A stretch of 64,000 nt of DNA from Erysipelotrichaceae bacterium (GTDB lineage: Bacteria > Bacillota_I > Bacilli_A > Erysipelotrichales > Erysipelotrichaceae). The stretch spans positions 1 to 64,000 of the forward strand of contig JAFRAB010000033.1 in the NCBI GenBank assembly GCA_017405675.1. Direction: 5' to 3'. This document shows, piece after piece, positions 8,577 through 17,092 of the stretch. Positions within the stretch are counted from its first letter, which is position 1. The number at the start of each line of letters is the position of its first letter. The position numbers were made by a program, and so were the translations under genes. The notes beneath the pieces are model-generated. The model was not told where the DNA came from, did not search any database, and saw only the letters and a program-made list of their open reading frames with translations.

Positions 8577-8611
8577 GAATAGATGGGAAAAGTGTCGAAT
8601 AGTGGGGAAAA
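8577..8611 (+). promoter_or_regulatory. MraZ-box-like direct repeats
   Basis: Two near-identical 15-nt repeats, GAATAGATGGGAAAA (8577-8591) and GAATAGTGGGGAAAA (8597-8611), lie between the promoter and the mraZ ATG. Each holds a TGGG core, the motif MraZ proteins recognise. The second copy also supplies the only G-rich stretch that could serve as the mraZ ribosome site, so bound MraZ could affect both transcription and translation. Autoregulation by MraZ is known in other bacteria; here it is inferred. Confidence 0.65.
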
Positions 8612-8616
8612 TCTAG

Positions 8617-9039
8617 ATGTTTTTAGGTGAATATAGAAACAAAATGGATGCCAAGGGCAGAATTGCCGTTCCTGCGAAATTCCGTGGTGAACTGGGTGAT
8701 TCTGTTATTATTAACCGTTATTACAATGACGGCTGTTTGGCTATCTTCAGAGAAGACGCTTGGATAGAAAAGTATACTCCGGTTATTTCCCGGCCGGACA
8801 ACAGAAAAGATGCACGTATGATGAACAGAATCATCACCTCAACTGCTCAGAACACACAGTTTGACGGGCAGGGGAGAATCCTGGTTCCTTCATCACTGAT
8901 AAAGATGGTCAGTCTTGAAAAAAACTGTGTCTTCATCGGTGCAGGTGACCATGTGGAATTATGGCCTGAGGAAGCATGGGACAGACTGAACGCCGGACTC
9001 ACAGATGAAGAAATCGAAAGAATAACAGAAAACGTCTGA
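8617..9039 (+). CDS. mraZ: transcriptional regulator MraZ
   Basis: A 140-residue DNA-binding protein that controls the division/cell-wall cluster, usually its own operon. It has two AbrB-like half domains: DAKGRIAVPAKFR near residue 12 and DGQGRILVPSSL near residue 86, the duplicated motif of the family. Start ATG 8617 follows the repeats at 8577-8611. Its stop codon shares one base with the rsmH start (TGATG), so the two are translationally coupled. Confidence 0.95.
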   Translation: MFLGEYRNKMDAKGRIAVPAKFRGELGDSVIINRYYNDGCLAIFREDAWIEKYTPVISRPDNRKDARMMNRIITSTAQNTQFDGQGRILVPSSLIKMVSLEKNCVFIGAGDHVELWPEEAWDRLNAGLTDEEIERITENV

Positions 9040-9974
9040 TGGAACACTACAGTGTACTGCTGAAAGAGGCCATCGAAGGACTGAACATAAAGCCTGATGG
9101 AATTTATGTTGACGGCACTCTGGGAAGAGGCGGTCACAGCAGCGAAATTCTGAAAAGGCTTACAACAGGGCATTTATACAGTTTCGACATTGATGATGAA
9201 GCATTTGCCTATTCTGAAAAGAGACTGTCAGAAATCAGTGATTCATTCACGCTGATCAAAGCGAACTTTGCTGACATGAAAAGTGAGCTTAATCAGAGAA
9301 ATATAACAGGAGTTGACGGAATACTGCTGGACATTGGTGTTTCGTCTCCACAATTTGATGAAGATTACAGAGGTTTTTCTTACCGCTATGAGGATTCCAG
9401 ACTTGACATGAGGATGGACCGTAATCAGAGTCTTGATGCCTATAAAGTTGTGAATGAATACGAATATGGTGATCTGGTCAGGATCTTCTTCCAGTACGGT
9501 GAAGAATCCTATGCCAAGCAGATCGCCAGAAAGATAGAAACAGAAAGAGCTAAAGCTCCTATTGAAACAACGGGACAGCTTGTTGAAATCATAAGAAGTG
9601 CATTGCCTCGGAAGGTCGTAAACAAGCATAAACATCCTGCTAAGAAGGTTTTTCAGGCAATCAGAATAGAAGTCAACAATGAGCTAGAAAACCTTGCAGA
9701 AGGGCTGAAAAACGCTCTGGATTTACTAAACCCATGTGGAAGGTTGGCGGTCATAAGTTTCCACTCCCTCGAAGATCAAATTATCAAAACTACGTTTAAG
9801 AATGCCAGCCAACCTCCACATATTGATAAGCGAATTCCGCTTAAACAGGATGAGATCCGGGAAGCGGAATATGTGCTTATTACCAGAAAACCTATTACCG
9901 CCGGTGAACGGGAACTGAGCGAGAACCGCCGTTCACACAGTGCCAAGCTGAGAATAATTGAAAAAAGAGGATAA
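9039..9974 (+). CDS. rsmH: 16S rRNA (cytosine-1402 N4) methyltransferase RsmH
   Basis: S-adenosylmethionine-dependent methyltransferase acting on 16S rRNA C1402 in the 30S decoding centre. It opens with HYSVLLKEAIEGL, has the SAM-binding DGTLGRGGHSSEIL, then LLDIGVSSPQFD, the inserted domain and LAVISFHSLEDQI. The 311-residue length is usual. It overlaps mraZ by 1 nt and is followed after 5 nt by ftsL, the standard order of the dcw cluster. Confidence 0.96.
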   Translation: MEHYSVLLKEAIEGLNIKPDGIYVDGTLGRGGHSSEILKRLTTGHLYSFDIDDEAFAYSEKRLSEISDSFTLIKANFADMKSELNQRNITGVDGILLDIGVSSPQFDEDYRGFSYRYEDSRLDMRMDRNQSLDAYKVVNEYEYGDLVRIFFQYGEESYAKQIARKIETERAKAPIETTGQLVEIIRSALPRKVVNKHKHPAKKVFQAIRIEVNNELENLAEGLKNALDLLNPCGRLAVISFHSLEDQIIKTTFKNASQPPHIDKRIPLKQDEIREAEYVLITRKPITAGERELSENRRSHSAKLRIIEKRG

Positions 9975-9979
9975 GTTTT

Positions 9980-10273
9980 ATGAAGAAGGTCATTAAGAAA
10001 AGAAAAACATTAAGATTAACCGGTATCGTATTCGTTATGTTTATGGTAAGTTTTGTTGTGTTCCTGGGTTCCAGCATTTTCTTAAGATCTTATAACGTAT
10101 CTATGAACTATACGAAGTATCAGCTTGAAAATCAGATTGCTCAGCTTAAGTCTGACAATGAAACTTTGAAATTAGAGATTCGCGATCTGGGAAATTATGA
10201 TAGAATAGCTAATATAATCAATGCAGAACATATGACTGTAAACGATTCAAACGTCAGAGTCATAGGCGATTAG
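9980..10273 (+). CDS. ftsL: cell division protein FtsL-like
   Basis: A 97-residue bitopic membrane protein. Basic residues (KKVIKKRKTLR) precede a transmembrane helix at about residues 13-32, and an extracytoplasmic coiled coil (YQLENQIAQLKSDNETLKLEI) follows. This is the layout of FtsL, which joins DivIB and DivIC in the septal complex. Sequence similarity in this family is low, so the name rests on topology and on position between rsmH and the class B PBP gene. Confidence 0.85.
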   Translation: MKKVIKKRKTLRLTGIVFVMFMVSFVVFLGSSIFLRSYNVSMNYTKYQLENQIAQLKSDNETLKLEIRDLGNYDRIANIINAEHMTVNDSNVRVIGD

Positions 10274-10283
10274 GGTTAGCTCG

Positions 10284-12461
10284 ATGAAAAAAGGAAACGT
10301 AAAGATTTTACTTATATGTCTAGTTATGGCCATCCTGAGTGTTGGCCTTTTATACAATATAGTGATGCTCGATGTTAAGGGATACCATATTCACAGCGGT
10401 ATCAACCTGAGTGACTATAACGGTATTTCCTATGTCTCTGACGAAAGAATACCAGCATCAAGAGGACGTCTTTATGACCGCAATGGCGTTCTTATTGCCA
10501 GTGACATGGATGCATGGGATGTCATTGCCTATGTATCACCTGACAGACCGGGTAACAAGCTCGGCGTTTACTACGTAGATGATAAGGAATATACTGCCGA
10601 TGTTCTGGCAGACATACTTCATGGCGACAGAGAAGAGATCCTGGCTCTGCTGAATCAGGATGTTTTCATGACGTATTTAGGAACAGCCGGCAGATGCATA
10701 ACACGTGAACAGAAAGAACGGATCGAAGCCCTTGATCTTAACGGTATCGAATTTGTCAAGGTATCTTCGCGTTATTATCCTCTTTCACCGTTCTCTTCAC
10801 ATCTTATTGGCTTTGCCAGATATGTCAGAGAAGATGATGGTGGCAGCAATGTCATTCAGGGACAGACCGGACTGGAAGTCAGCCTTGATGAATTCCTGAT
10901 CGGAGTTGAAGGCTCACAGTCCTATTACCGTGCCACAAACGGCTCACCGATCGTCGGTCAGCAGACGGATTATACAGCCCCGATCAACGGCAAAGATGTT
11001 TATCTGACTATTGACTCACGTATTCAGACAGCCTTCCAGAAAATGCTGGCCAAGTCAATGAATTCAGGCTTCAGCGGAGAGCTTTCATGGGGAATGGTCC
11101 TGGAAGCTCAGACCGGAAGGATCCTGGCCTATGATACATATCCTACGTTCAACCAGAACGATGTCGATATTGACAGCTATCTTGATTACAACTCCATGGT
11201 TTCATACGAAGCTGGATCAGTAATAAAGACTTTTACCTATGCTGCAGCACTTGATGCCAGCAATCTGAGCCTGGATGACACCTATAACGGTAACAGATAC
11301 TATGTGGGCTGGCCGGAAAACGGTCATCTGACACGTGTCGGATATGAAGGTGCACCTGGATGGGTAAGCACCATTCAGAACTGGAATGACATCAACCCGG
11401 GCACTGTTGACTTCTGGTACGCTTACAGTACATCCATGAACTCAGGCGTTCTGACTTTGCTGGAAAAATACATAGATATTGATACCTATAAGGAATATCT
11501 GTATAATTTCGGCTTCTTCAAACCGGTTGAAGTTTACGGAATCATCAATGAAGCAGAAGGTATCGCCAACCTTGATCATCCTCTGGATATAGCTACCAGT
11601 ACGTTCGGTCAGGGCTGCGGTTATACTGCCTTACAGGTAATGCAGGCATATACCGCATTCTGTAATAAGGGCAAAATGATAAAGCCATACATCGTCGACA
11701 AGATCGTTGACAGCTATACGGGGGAAACTGTTTATCAGGGAAAGACCGAGGTTGTCGGTGAACCGATCAAGCCTGAAACTGCCGATACGATCCTCAAGAT
11801 GATGCAGAATACGATCGATACTGACACCGGCGGTGCCATGTTCGTATCAAAAGATCTCTCTGCGGGCGGCAAGACCGGTACGGCTGAAGTTGCTGAAAAC
11901 GGTGTCTATGGCGGAAAGTACATTCACAGTATCGTTCTGACATTCCCGGCCCAGAATCCTGAATTACTGGTATACGTATGTTATAAAGACAGATATGCAT
12001 TCGCAACGAATCAGAAGCATGTACAGGAACTGGAAAAGACATTAAGTGAAATCTACAGCATCAAGCGTGATAACATAAAGGATGAACCAACGGAAAACAC
12101 ACGCCGTGAATTCAGAAACGGCATGCCGAATCTTGTTAACCATACACTGCAGTATGCCAACAAGAAACTTGCTGATGTTCAGGCTAATATGATCCTACTG
12201 GGTAACGGGAACACCGTTATTGCTCAGTATCCGGCTGAAAACAGTACTCTGGTATCAGGACAGCGCATTATGCTGCTGGTCAATAAGGAGAATCTGCAGA
12301 TGCCAAGCATGATAGGCTGGTCGCGAAAGGAAGTTACGGCTTTCTGGGAACTGACAGGTATTCAGGTTACGCTGGACGGTTCCGGATATGTTACTTCTCA
12401 GAGCGTACCGGTTGGCGAAAGTATCAATCAGGAAACCCGGATCACAGTTAAATTGGAATAA
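10284..12461 (+). CDS. penicillin-binding protein 2B / FtsI-type transpeptidase with PASTA domains
   Basis: Class B PBP that cross-links septal peptidoglycan outside the membrane. The 725 residues show one N-terminal transmembrane helix, a dimerisation region with RIPASRGRLYDRNG, and the transpeptidase domain with SVIK (Ser312, Lys315), SMN (384-386) and KTGT (530-533). The C-terminus has two PASTA-like repeats from about residue 615 on. The nucleophile motif is preceded by EAGS rather than the common EPGS. It sits between ftsL and mraY as in other Bacillota, where the gene is called pbpB or spoVD; which of those roles applies is unclear, but a divisome role is likely. Confidence 0.93.
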   Translation: MKKGNVKILLICLVMAILSVGLLYNIVMLDVKGYHIHSGINLSDYNGISYVSDERIPASRGRLYDRNGVLIASDMDAWDVIAYVSPDRPGNKLGVYYVDDKEYTADVLADILHGDREEILALLNQDVFMTYLGTAGRCITREQKERIEALDLNGIEFVKVSSRYYPLSPFSSHLIGFARYVREDDGGSNVIQGQTGLEVSLDEFLIGVEGSQSYYRATNGSPIVGQQTDYTAPINGKDVYLTIDSRIQTAFQKMLAKSMNSGFSGELSWGMVLEAQTGRILAYDTYPTFNQNDVDIDSYLDYNSMVSYEAGSVIKTFTYAAALDASNLSLDDTYNGNRYYVGWPENGHLTRVGYEGAPGWVSTIQNWNDINPGTVDFWYAYSTSMNSGVLTLLEKYIDIDTYKEYLYNFGFFKPVEVYGIINEAEGIANLDHPLDIATSTFGQGCGYTALQVMQAYTAFCNKGKMIKPYIVDKIVDSYTGETVYQGKTEVVGEPIKPETADTILKMMQNTIDTDTGGAMFVSKDLSAGGKTGTAEVAENGVYGGKYIHSIVLTFPAQNPELLVYVCYKDRYAFATNQKHVQELEKTLSEIYSIKRDNIKDEPTENTRREFRNGMPNLVNHTLQYANKKLADVQANMILLGNGNTVIAQYPAENSTLVSGQRIMLLVNKENLQMPSMIGWSRKEVTAFWELTGIQVTLDGSGYVTSQSVPVGESINQETRITVKLE

Positions 12462-12472
12462 TTAGTTAAACA

Positions 12473-12502
12473 AAAGGGTATTATGGTGATATAATGCCCT
12501 TT
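12473..12502 (+). promoter_or_regulatory. hairpin enclosing an extended -10 promoter upstream of mraY
   Basis: A 12-bp stem with one G-U pair (12473-12484 with 12491-12502, loop GGTGAT) lies between pbp2B and mraY. Its top contains TGA followed by TATAAT (12487-12495), an extended -10 element. Only three T residues follow the stem, so terminator strength is doubtful. The element could both attenuate read-through and start a fresh mraY-murD transcript. Confidence 0.55.
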
Positions 12503-12523
12503 GTAAAATAAGGAGTATTTGTT

Positions 12524-13492
12524 ATGGCAGTAAAAATGATTCTGGCATTTGTAATAGCACTGGTTATGTGCCTGCTCGCTTATCCTTTAGCGATACCGGC
12601 ACTGCATAAACTTAAATTCGGACAGTCGATCCGTGAAGAAGGGCCAAAGAGCCACATGGTTAAGACGGGAACACCGACTATGGGCGGTCTGGTTTTCATC
12701 GCGGCCAGCATTATGGCTACACTGATCGTCATTCCGCAGTCATTCAGAGAAATCAACCTGATCGTTGTCATCCTGGCGTATGTCGGTTACAGTGTCATTG
12801 GCTTTATTGACGATTTCCTGATCGTAGTAAAGAAAAACAATAAAGGGCTGCTGCCAAGATATAAGTTCTTCATGCAGTCAGTTCTGGCCGTTATTTTCTA
12901 TCTGTTTTACAAGGATGTTAATGACAGTACCATCATCATTCCGTTTATCGGCAAGAGCCTGGAACTCGGCTGGTTTTACATGGTACTGGTTTTCTTCATG
13001 TTTACCGGCACCAGCAATGCCGTTAACCTTTCAGATGGTCTTGACGGTTTAAGTTCAGGTCTTGTCATCCTGGCTACCATTCCGTTTGTATACTTCTGTG
13101 TCAGAAGCAACAACATTTCAATCGCCATCTTCCTGTGTGCCGTCATAGGCTCACTTATAGGCTATCTGCGCTTTAATCTGCATCCGGCCAAGATCTTCAT
13201 GGGGGATACCGGTTCACTGGCTCTGGGCGGCCTGCTGGCTGCCGTAGCCATGGTTACCAAGGAAGAGCTGGCTCTGGTTCTGATCGGCGGTGTCTTTGTT
13301 CTGGAAGCACTGTCAGTAATCATTCAGGTTGCATATTTCAAGGCTACACACGGCAAGAGAATTTTCAGAATGTCACCTATACACCATCACTTTGAATTAG
13401 GCGGCATGCCGGAAACAAAAGTCGTTTACATGTTCTGGAGCTGGGGAGCAGTTCTCTCTCTGCTCGGTATTCTGATGGGAGTGCTGATGTAA
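12524..13492 (+). CDS. mraY: phospho-N-acetylmuramoyl-pentapeptide transferase MraY
   Basis: Integral membrane enzyme that moves phospho-MurNAc-pentapeptide from UDP to undecaprenyl phosphate, making lipid I. The 322-residue polytopic protein carries the family motifs in order: SHMVKTGTPTMGG, GFIDDFLIVVKKNNKG (the aspartate pair that binds Mg), NAVNLSDGLDGL, FMGDTGSLALGG and the HHHFE motif near the end. AAGGAG lies ahead of the ATG. The stop codon overlaps the murD start by 1 nt (TAATG). Confidence 0.97.
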   Translation: MAVKMILAFVIALVMCLLAYPLAIPALHKLKFGQSIREEGPKSHMVKTGTPTMGGLVFIAASIMATLIVIPQSFREINLIVVILAYVGYSVIGFIDDFLIVVKKNNKGLLPRYKFFMQSVLAVIFYLFYKDVNDSTIIIPFIGKSLELGWFYMVLVFFMFTGTSNAVNLSDGLDGLSSGLVILATIPFVYFCVRSNNISIAIFLCAVIGSLIGYLRFNLHPAKIFMGDTGSLALGGLLAAVAMVTKEELALVLIGGVFVLEALSVIIQVAYFKATHGKRIFRMSPIHHHFELGGMPETKVVYMFWSWGAVLSLLGILMGVLM

Positions 13493-14802
13493 TGAAAACA
13501 CTGGTAATAGGAGCTGCCCGTTCGGGTCTGGCTATTTCCCGATATCTGAATAAAAGAGGGTATGAGGTCTATCTGACTGATGTCAAGTCCATCGCTGAAA
13601 AGCGGCAGCTGGAAGCTGACGGCATAAAGGTATACGATGAAGGACATCCTGATTTTCTGAAGGATATCGATTACGATCTGATTATTAAAAATCCGGGAAT
13701 CAAGTATACGGTTCCTTTTGTGAAATACTTTGTTGATAAAGGATGCCCGATTTACAATGAAATGGACATCTGTCTGCATGATCAGCCGCAGCACCGCTAT
13801 GCTGCAATCACCGGTACCAACGGCAAGACTACGACCACAACATTACTTGGTGGTCTGTTAAAAACGCTTAATCCAGATAATGCTTATTGCGGTAATATCG
13901 GCATTCCGGTCGCTGACGTCATTGACGGTCATGAAAATGATACTCTGCAGCTGGCCATAGAAGTTGGAGCCTTCCAGCTACTGGGGCTTGAATACTTCCA
14001 TCCATATGTTTCAGTTATCATGAACATGACAACCGATCATGTCGATTATTTCGGTACTGAAGACGCATATTACAGATCCAAGGTGCTTGTATATAAGAAC
14101 CAGGATGAAAATGACTATTTTCTCAGAAATGTCGATGATGAAAATGTACTTAAGTATGCACAGAATATCCCATGCAGAATAATAGATTTCTCTCTGGTCA
14201 GAGATGATGTTGATCTCTGCATCAGAAATAACAGAGTTTATTATGGAGATGTTGAACTGTTTGATCTGGCCCATTTCAGACTGCCGGGCATGCATAATGT
14301 TCAGAATGCCATGGTTGCCGGATGTATGGCCTACCTTATGGGGGTTAAGCCTGAAGTCATAAAGGATTACATTGAAAACTTCAGAGGCGTTGAACATCGC
14401 ATAGAGTTTGTTAAGGAAATTAACGGAGTCAGCTATTACAACGATTCCAAAGGGACAAATGTTGATTCAACGGTTATGGCCTTGAAAGCCTTTAAACAGC
14501 CTGTTCATCTGCTGGCTGGGGGATATGATAAGAAAACCGGATATGACGGACTGAAGGATTATCTGGGCAATGTCGTTCAGATATATGCATACGGCGATAC
14601 CAGAAATCAGTTCCTTAATCTGGGTGTCAGAACAGTGTTATATGATAATCTGCATGATGCTCTGTCAGCAGCAGCCAGGAATGCCAGAAATGGACATGTT
14701 GTGCTGCTGTCACCGGCATCGGCATCATGGGACCAGTATCCTAACTTTGAGGTTCGCGGAGAAGAATTCAAGAGGATCGTACTGGAAGAACTGGATAAAT
14801 AA
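13492..14802 (+). CDS. murD: UDP-N-acetylmuramoyl-L-alanine--D-glutamate ligase
   Basis: Cytoplasmic Mur ligase that adds D-glutamate to UDP-MurNAc-L-Ala using ATP. The 436-residue protein has an N-terminal Rossmann domain (VIGAARSGLAISRYL), the ATP-binding GTNGKTTTTT with Lys at about 112, and the C-terminal domain with YNDSKGTNVDST and LLAGGYDKKT. It closes the first dcw block. No murE, ftsW, ftsA or ftsZ follows; a terminator does. Confidence 0.96.
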   Translation: MKTLVIGAARSGLAISRYLNKRGYEVYLTDVKSIAEKRQLEADGIKVYDEGHPDFLKDIDYDLIIKNPGIKYTVPFVKYFVDKGCPIYNEMDICLHDQPQHRYAAITGTNGKTTTTTLLGGLLKTLNPDNAYCGNIGIPVADVIDGHENDTLQLAIEVGAFQLLGLEYFHPYVSVIMNMTTDHVDYFGTEDAYYRSKVLVYKNQDENDYFLRNVDDENVLKYAQNIPCRIIDFSLVRDDVDLCIRNNRVYYGDVELFDLAHFRLPGMHNVQNAMVAGCMAYLMGVKPEVIKDYIENFRGVEHRIEFVKEINGVSYYNDSKGTNVDSTVMALKAFKQPVHLLAGGYDKKTGYDGLKDYLGNVVQIYAYGDTRNQFLNLGVRTVLYDNLHDALSAAARNARNGHVVLLSPASASWDQYPNFEVRGEEFKRIVLEELDK

Positions 14803-14803
14803 G

Positions 14804-14826
14804 AAAGCCTGAAAGGCTTTTTTTAT
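14804..14826 (+). terminator. terminator after murD
   Basis: Stem AAAGCCT (14804-14810) with AGGCTTT (14814-14820), a 3-nt loop and a long T-run. It begins 2 nt after the murD stop codon. Confidence 0.9.
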
Positions 14827-14848
14827 TTTAATCTTTTGGTATCATTTG

Positions 14849-14877
14849 TTTACACCTCAGTTTTAATAGAGTATAAT
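14849..14877 (+). promoter_or_regulatory. strong promoter of the structured leader / secDF
   Basis: TTTACA (14849-14854), exactly 17 bp, then a perfect TATAAT (14872-14877). Transcription should begin near 14884, giving a leader of about 210 nt before the ATG at 15094. Confidence 0.85.
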
Positions 14878-14883
14878 TATCAA

Positions 14884-15080
14884 GTGGTAAAAATCAGGAC
14901 AGTTATTTTGAGAGCCTGCATTACCATGAACTACAGTCAGAACAGCAAAACGTTATTAAAATAATCTGGCAGGCTGAAAAAACCTGCCCGTTTATAAATT
15001 GAAGTAGGAAAACGACGGCTGACTGACAGTAAAACTAACGGAATGTAATTCCATCTGATTATGGTTCTGATAGATTTGTA
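14884..15080 (+). ncRNA. structured leader or small RNA of unknown class upstream of the SecDF-like gene
   Basis: About 200 nt between a strong promoter and the secDF-like ribosome site can form nested helices: CAGTCAG (14934-14940) with CTGACTG (15019-15025), AAACG (14948-14952) with CGTTT (14989-14993), and GGCAGG (14968-14973) with CCTGCC (14983-14988). Outer helices AATCAG (14892-14897) with CTGATT (15055-15060) and a small GGAAT/ATTCC hairpin (15040-15052) are also possible. No terminator precedes the gene. It lacks the signatures of T-box, SRP, tmRNA, RNase P or the riboswitches I know. A 12-codon ORF (14926-14964) lies inside. It may be a cis-acting sensor or a second 6S-like RNA. Confidence 0.5.
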
Positions 15081-15093
15081 GAGGGTGATTAAC

Positions 15094-17070
15094 ATGAAAA
15101 AGAATAGTCAGAAATTAGTGATGTGTATTATAGGAGTGATCCTGGCCTTATGCATAAGCATTTTTTATGGACCTAAGGCTAAGCGGAATCAGAATGTCAG
15201 TCTTGATTTCGCAGACGGAAATCAGCTTGTTTACAGCGTTTCATCAAGCGATGATGAAGTGATCAGAAAAACAGCTGAGATCCTGGAAAAGAGAATCAGA
15301 CGGTATGGTGCTGCTGATACAGAGTGTATCATTTCCGGTTCCAACATAACCATCAGCTTCACAGGAGTTGAAGATGTTGAGGCTATGAGAAGCAATATCA
15401 CTAGAAAAGGTGAGCTGACAATGAGAAACAGCGACAACGGACTTATCATGGATGCATCAGTGCTGAATGCAAATGCGCCAATTGCCTTAAGCAAGGGTGA
15501 TGACAGTACTGTTCTTATTCTTAACGTTGCCGATGAAGATACATTCTATGAAAAGACAGCCAATCAGGCTGCCGCAACCAATAAGTACATGATCTTATGG
15601 GTTGACTTCAATGAAGCAAGCGACAGTTATGCTACGGAAAGTGCCAAGAACAATCCTTCATATCTGGCTGCTGCTACCGTAACTTCCGGTATCAAAGGAT
15701 CATGTTACATTAATACTCACCATACTTATGACGAAGCCTTCAAGCAGGTCGTTCTGGTTTACTCAGGTGCTTTACCGGCAACTGTAAGTGAAACAGCATT
15801 CAATCAGATAAGTGCCAGATACGGCAGCTTTGACAGTGTCTGGACATTCACTTTGATTGCTTCATTATTGGCCGGTGCTGTTCTGTTATATGAATTCGGT
15901 ATTGCCGGAGTTCCAACCACGCTGATGCTGCTGGTAAACGCTGTTCTGTTCAGCAATTTCACAGCATTATTAGGCGGAACATTTGACAGCTTCCAGCTTA
16001 TCGCATACATCCTGTCAGCAGCTGTAGCTCTGTATATGATGTATCAGTTACTTAAGGAATTCAAAAACGGTCTGCTGCGCGGACGTAACCTGCAGGTTTC
16101 TCTGGACAATGCCTTAAATGTCAATGCCAGAAGCATGTGGGAAACAGCCATTGCTCATATCGTTTTAGGCGGTCTGGGTTTCCTGTTTACCGGAAGCGAC
16201 ATTCGCCGGTTTGCCGGAAGTGCCCTGATCGGCGGCATCTGCAATCTGGTATTATATGTTCTGTGGAACAGATTAATGCTTTCAGATATGGTTGCCAGCG
16301 GATCATTCACAGATCTGAAACTGTACAGAGTTAATCCGGCTGAACTTCCTGATGTTGAAAAAGGCGAAAGCTATCAGGAAAAGCCATCAATGTTCAAATT
16401 TGATTTTGCACGCATCCTGAAGGGCAATGTTCCATACATCGCTTATGGTGTTGCCGTTGCCGCAGCACTGTTATTAGCCGGTTTTGCTGAAAGAGATCTG
16501 GTATTCAAAGTCCTGATCATTGCCGCTGTATTTACAGCTCTGGTAACTGTATATGTCGGCTTTGCGTACAGGAGTCATTATGCATATATGCCTCTCATGC
16601 TTGTAGCTGCAGCATGTCTGCTGACTGCAGTAACAGTTATCTTCAATGATGGCAGATTTGCCGGCATCATCCTCTGCGGATGTGCTCTGGCAACAGCACT
16701 GCTGTTCAAGCTCATCAGTTCATTACGCCGGGAATTCAAAACGATTTCCAGAGAAAAGCTGAACGATGACAAGGTATCTAAATTCGTTAACGGTCTGTTA
16801 AACAGATACAGCGACGGTTTCTGCCGCAGTGCAATAGCTGTAATGGTATTACGGCTTATCGTTTCCATCATCAGCAGGAACTTCATCATCTGCGTCATTA
16901 CTGTTCTGGCAGTTGCCATTGCATATATTGCAGCAGTATTACTGGGCGGTAAGTTCTGGATGAACGAAACAAAGAAATACATGGCCAGAAAGCCAAGAAA
17001 GTCAAACAAGAAAAAAGGAAATAAAGAACGTTCCGAAACAGTTATTTTCGGACTCAACGAAGTCAAATAA
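15094..17070 (+). CDS. secDF: divergent SecDF-like membrane protein
   Basis: A 658-residue fused SecD/SecF homologue; such proteins use the proton gradient to help pull exported proteins through SecYEG. One N-terminal helix is followed by a periplasmic-type domain (SLDFADGNQLVYSV ... KRIRRYG) matching the SecD P1 domain, a SGALPATVSE segment, then two sets of membrane helices. The segment equivalent to the family's GMAVDANVL reads LSAAVALYM, so the conserved proton-relay Asp is missing, and the SecF half is shortened. A Lys-rich tail ends the protein. ATG 15094 is preferred to GTG 15085, which lies within its ribosome site GAGGGTG. The neighbours recJ-apt-relA match the secDF context in Bacillus. 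Confidence 0.72.
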   Translation: MKKNSQKLVMCIIGVILALCISIFYGPKAKRNQNVSLDFADGNQLVYSVSSSDDEVIRKTAEILEKRIRRYGAADTECIISGSNITISFTGVEDVEAMRSNITRKGELTMRNSDNGLIMDASVLNANAPIALSKGDDSTVLILNVADEDTFYEKTANQAAATNKYMILWVDFNEASDSYATESAKNNPSYLAAATVTSGIKGSCYINTHHTYDEAFKQVVLVYSGALPATVSETAFNQISARYGSFDSVWTFTLIASLLAGAVLLYEFGIAGVPTTLMLLVNAVLFSNFTALLGGTFDSFQLIAYILSAAVALYMMYQLLKEFKNGLLRGRNLQVSLDNALNVNARSMWETAIAHIVLGGLGFLFTGSDIRRFAGSALIGGICNLVLYVLWNRLMLSDMVASGSFTDLKLYRVNPAELPDVEKGESYQEKPSMFKFDFARILKGNVPYIAYGVAVAAALLLAGFAERDLVFKVLIIAAVFTALVTVYVGFAYRSHYAYMPLMLVAAACLLTAVTVIFNDGRFAGIILCGCALATALLFKLISSLRREFKTISREKLNDDKVSKFVNGLLNRYSDGFCRSAIAVMVLRLIVSIISRNFIICVITVLAVAIAYIAAVLLGGKFWMNETKKYMARKPRKSNKKKGNKERSETVIFGLNEVK

Positions 17071-17092
17071 ATAACAATAGAAAGAGGAAACC

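Noticed and set aside
14884..15080. Structured leader as SRP RNA, RNase P RNA, tmRNA or T-box
   Set aside because: It is too short for RNase P or tmRNA, lacks the SRP apical loop and lacks the T-box sequence; a 6S-like identity is doubtful because no terminator precedes the gene.
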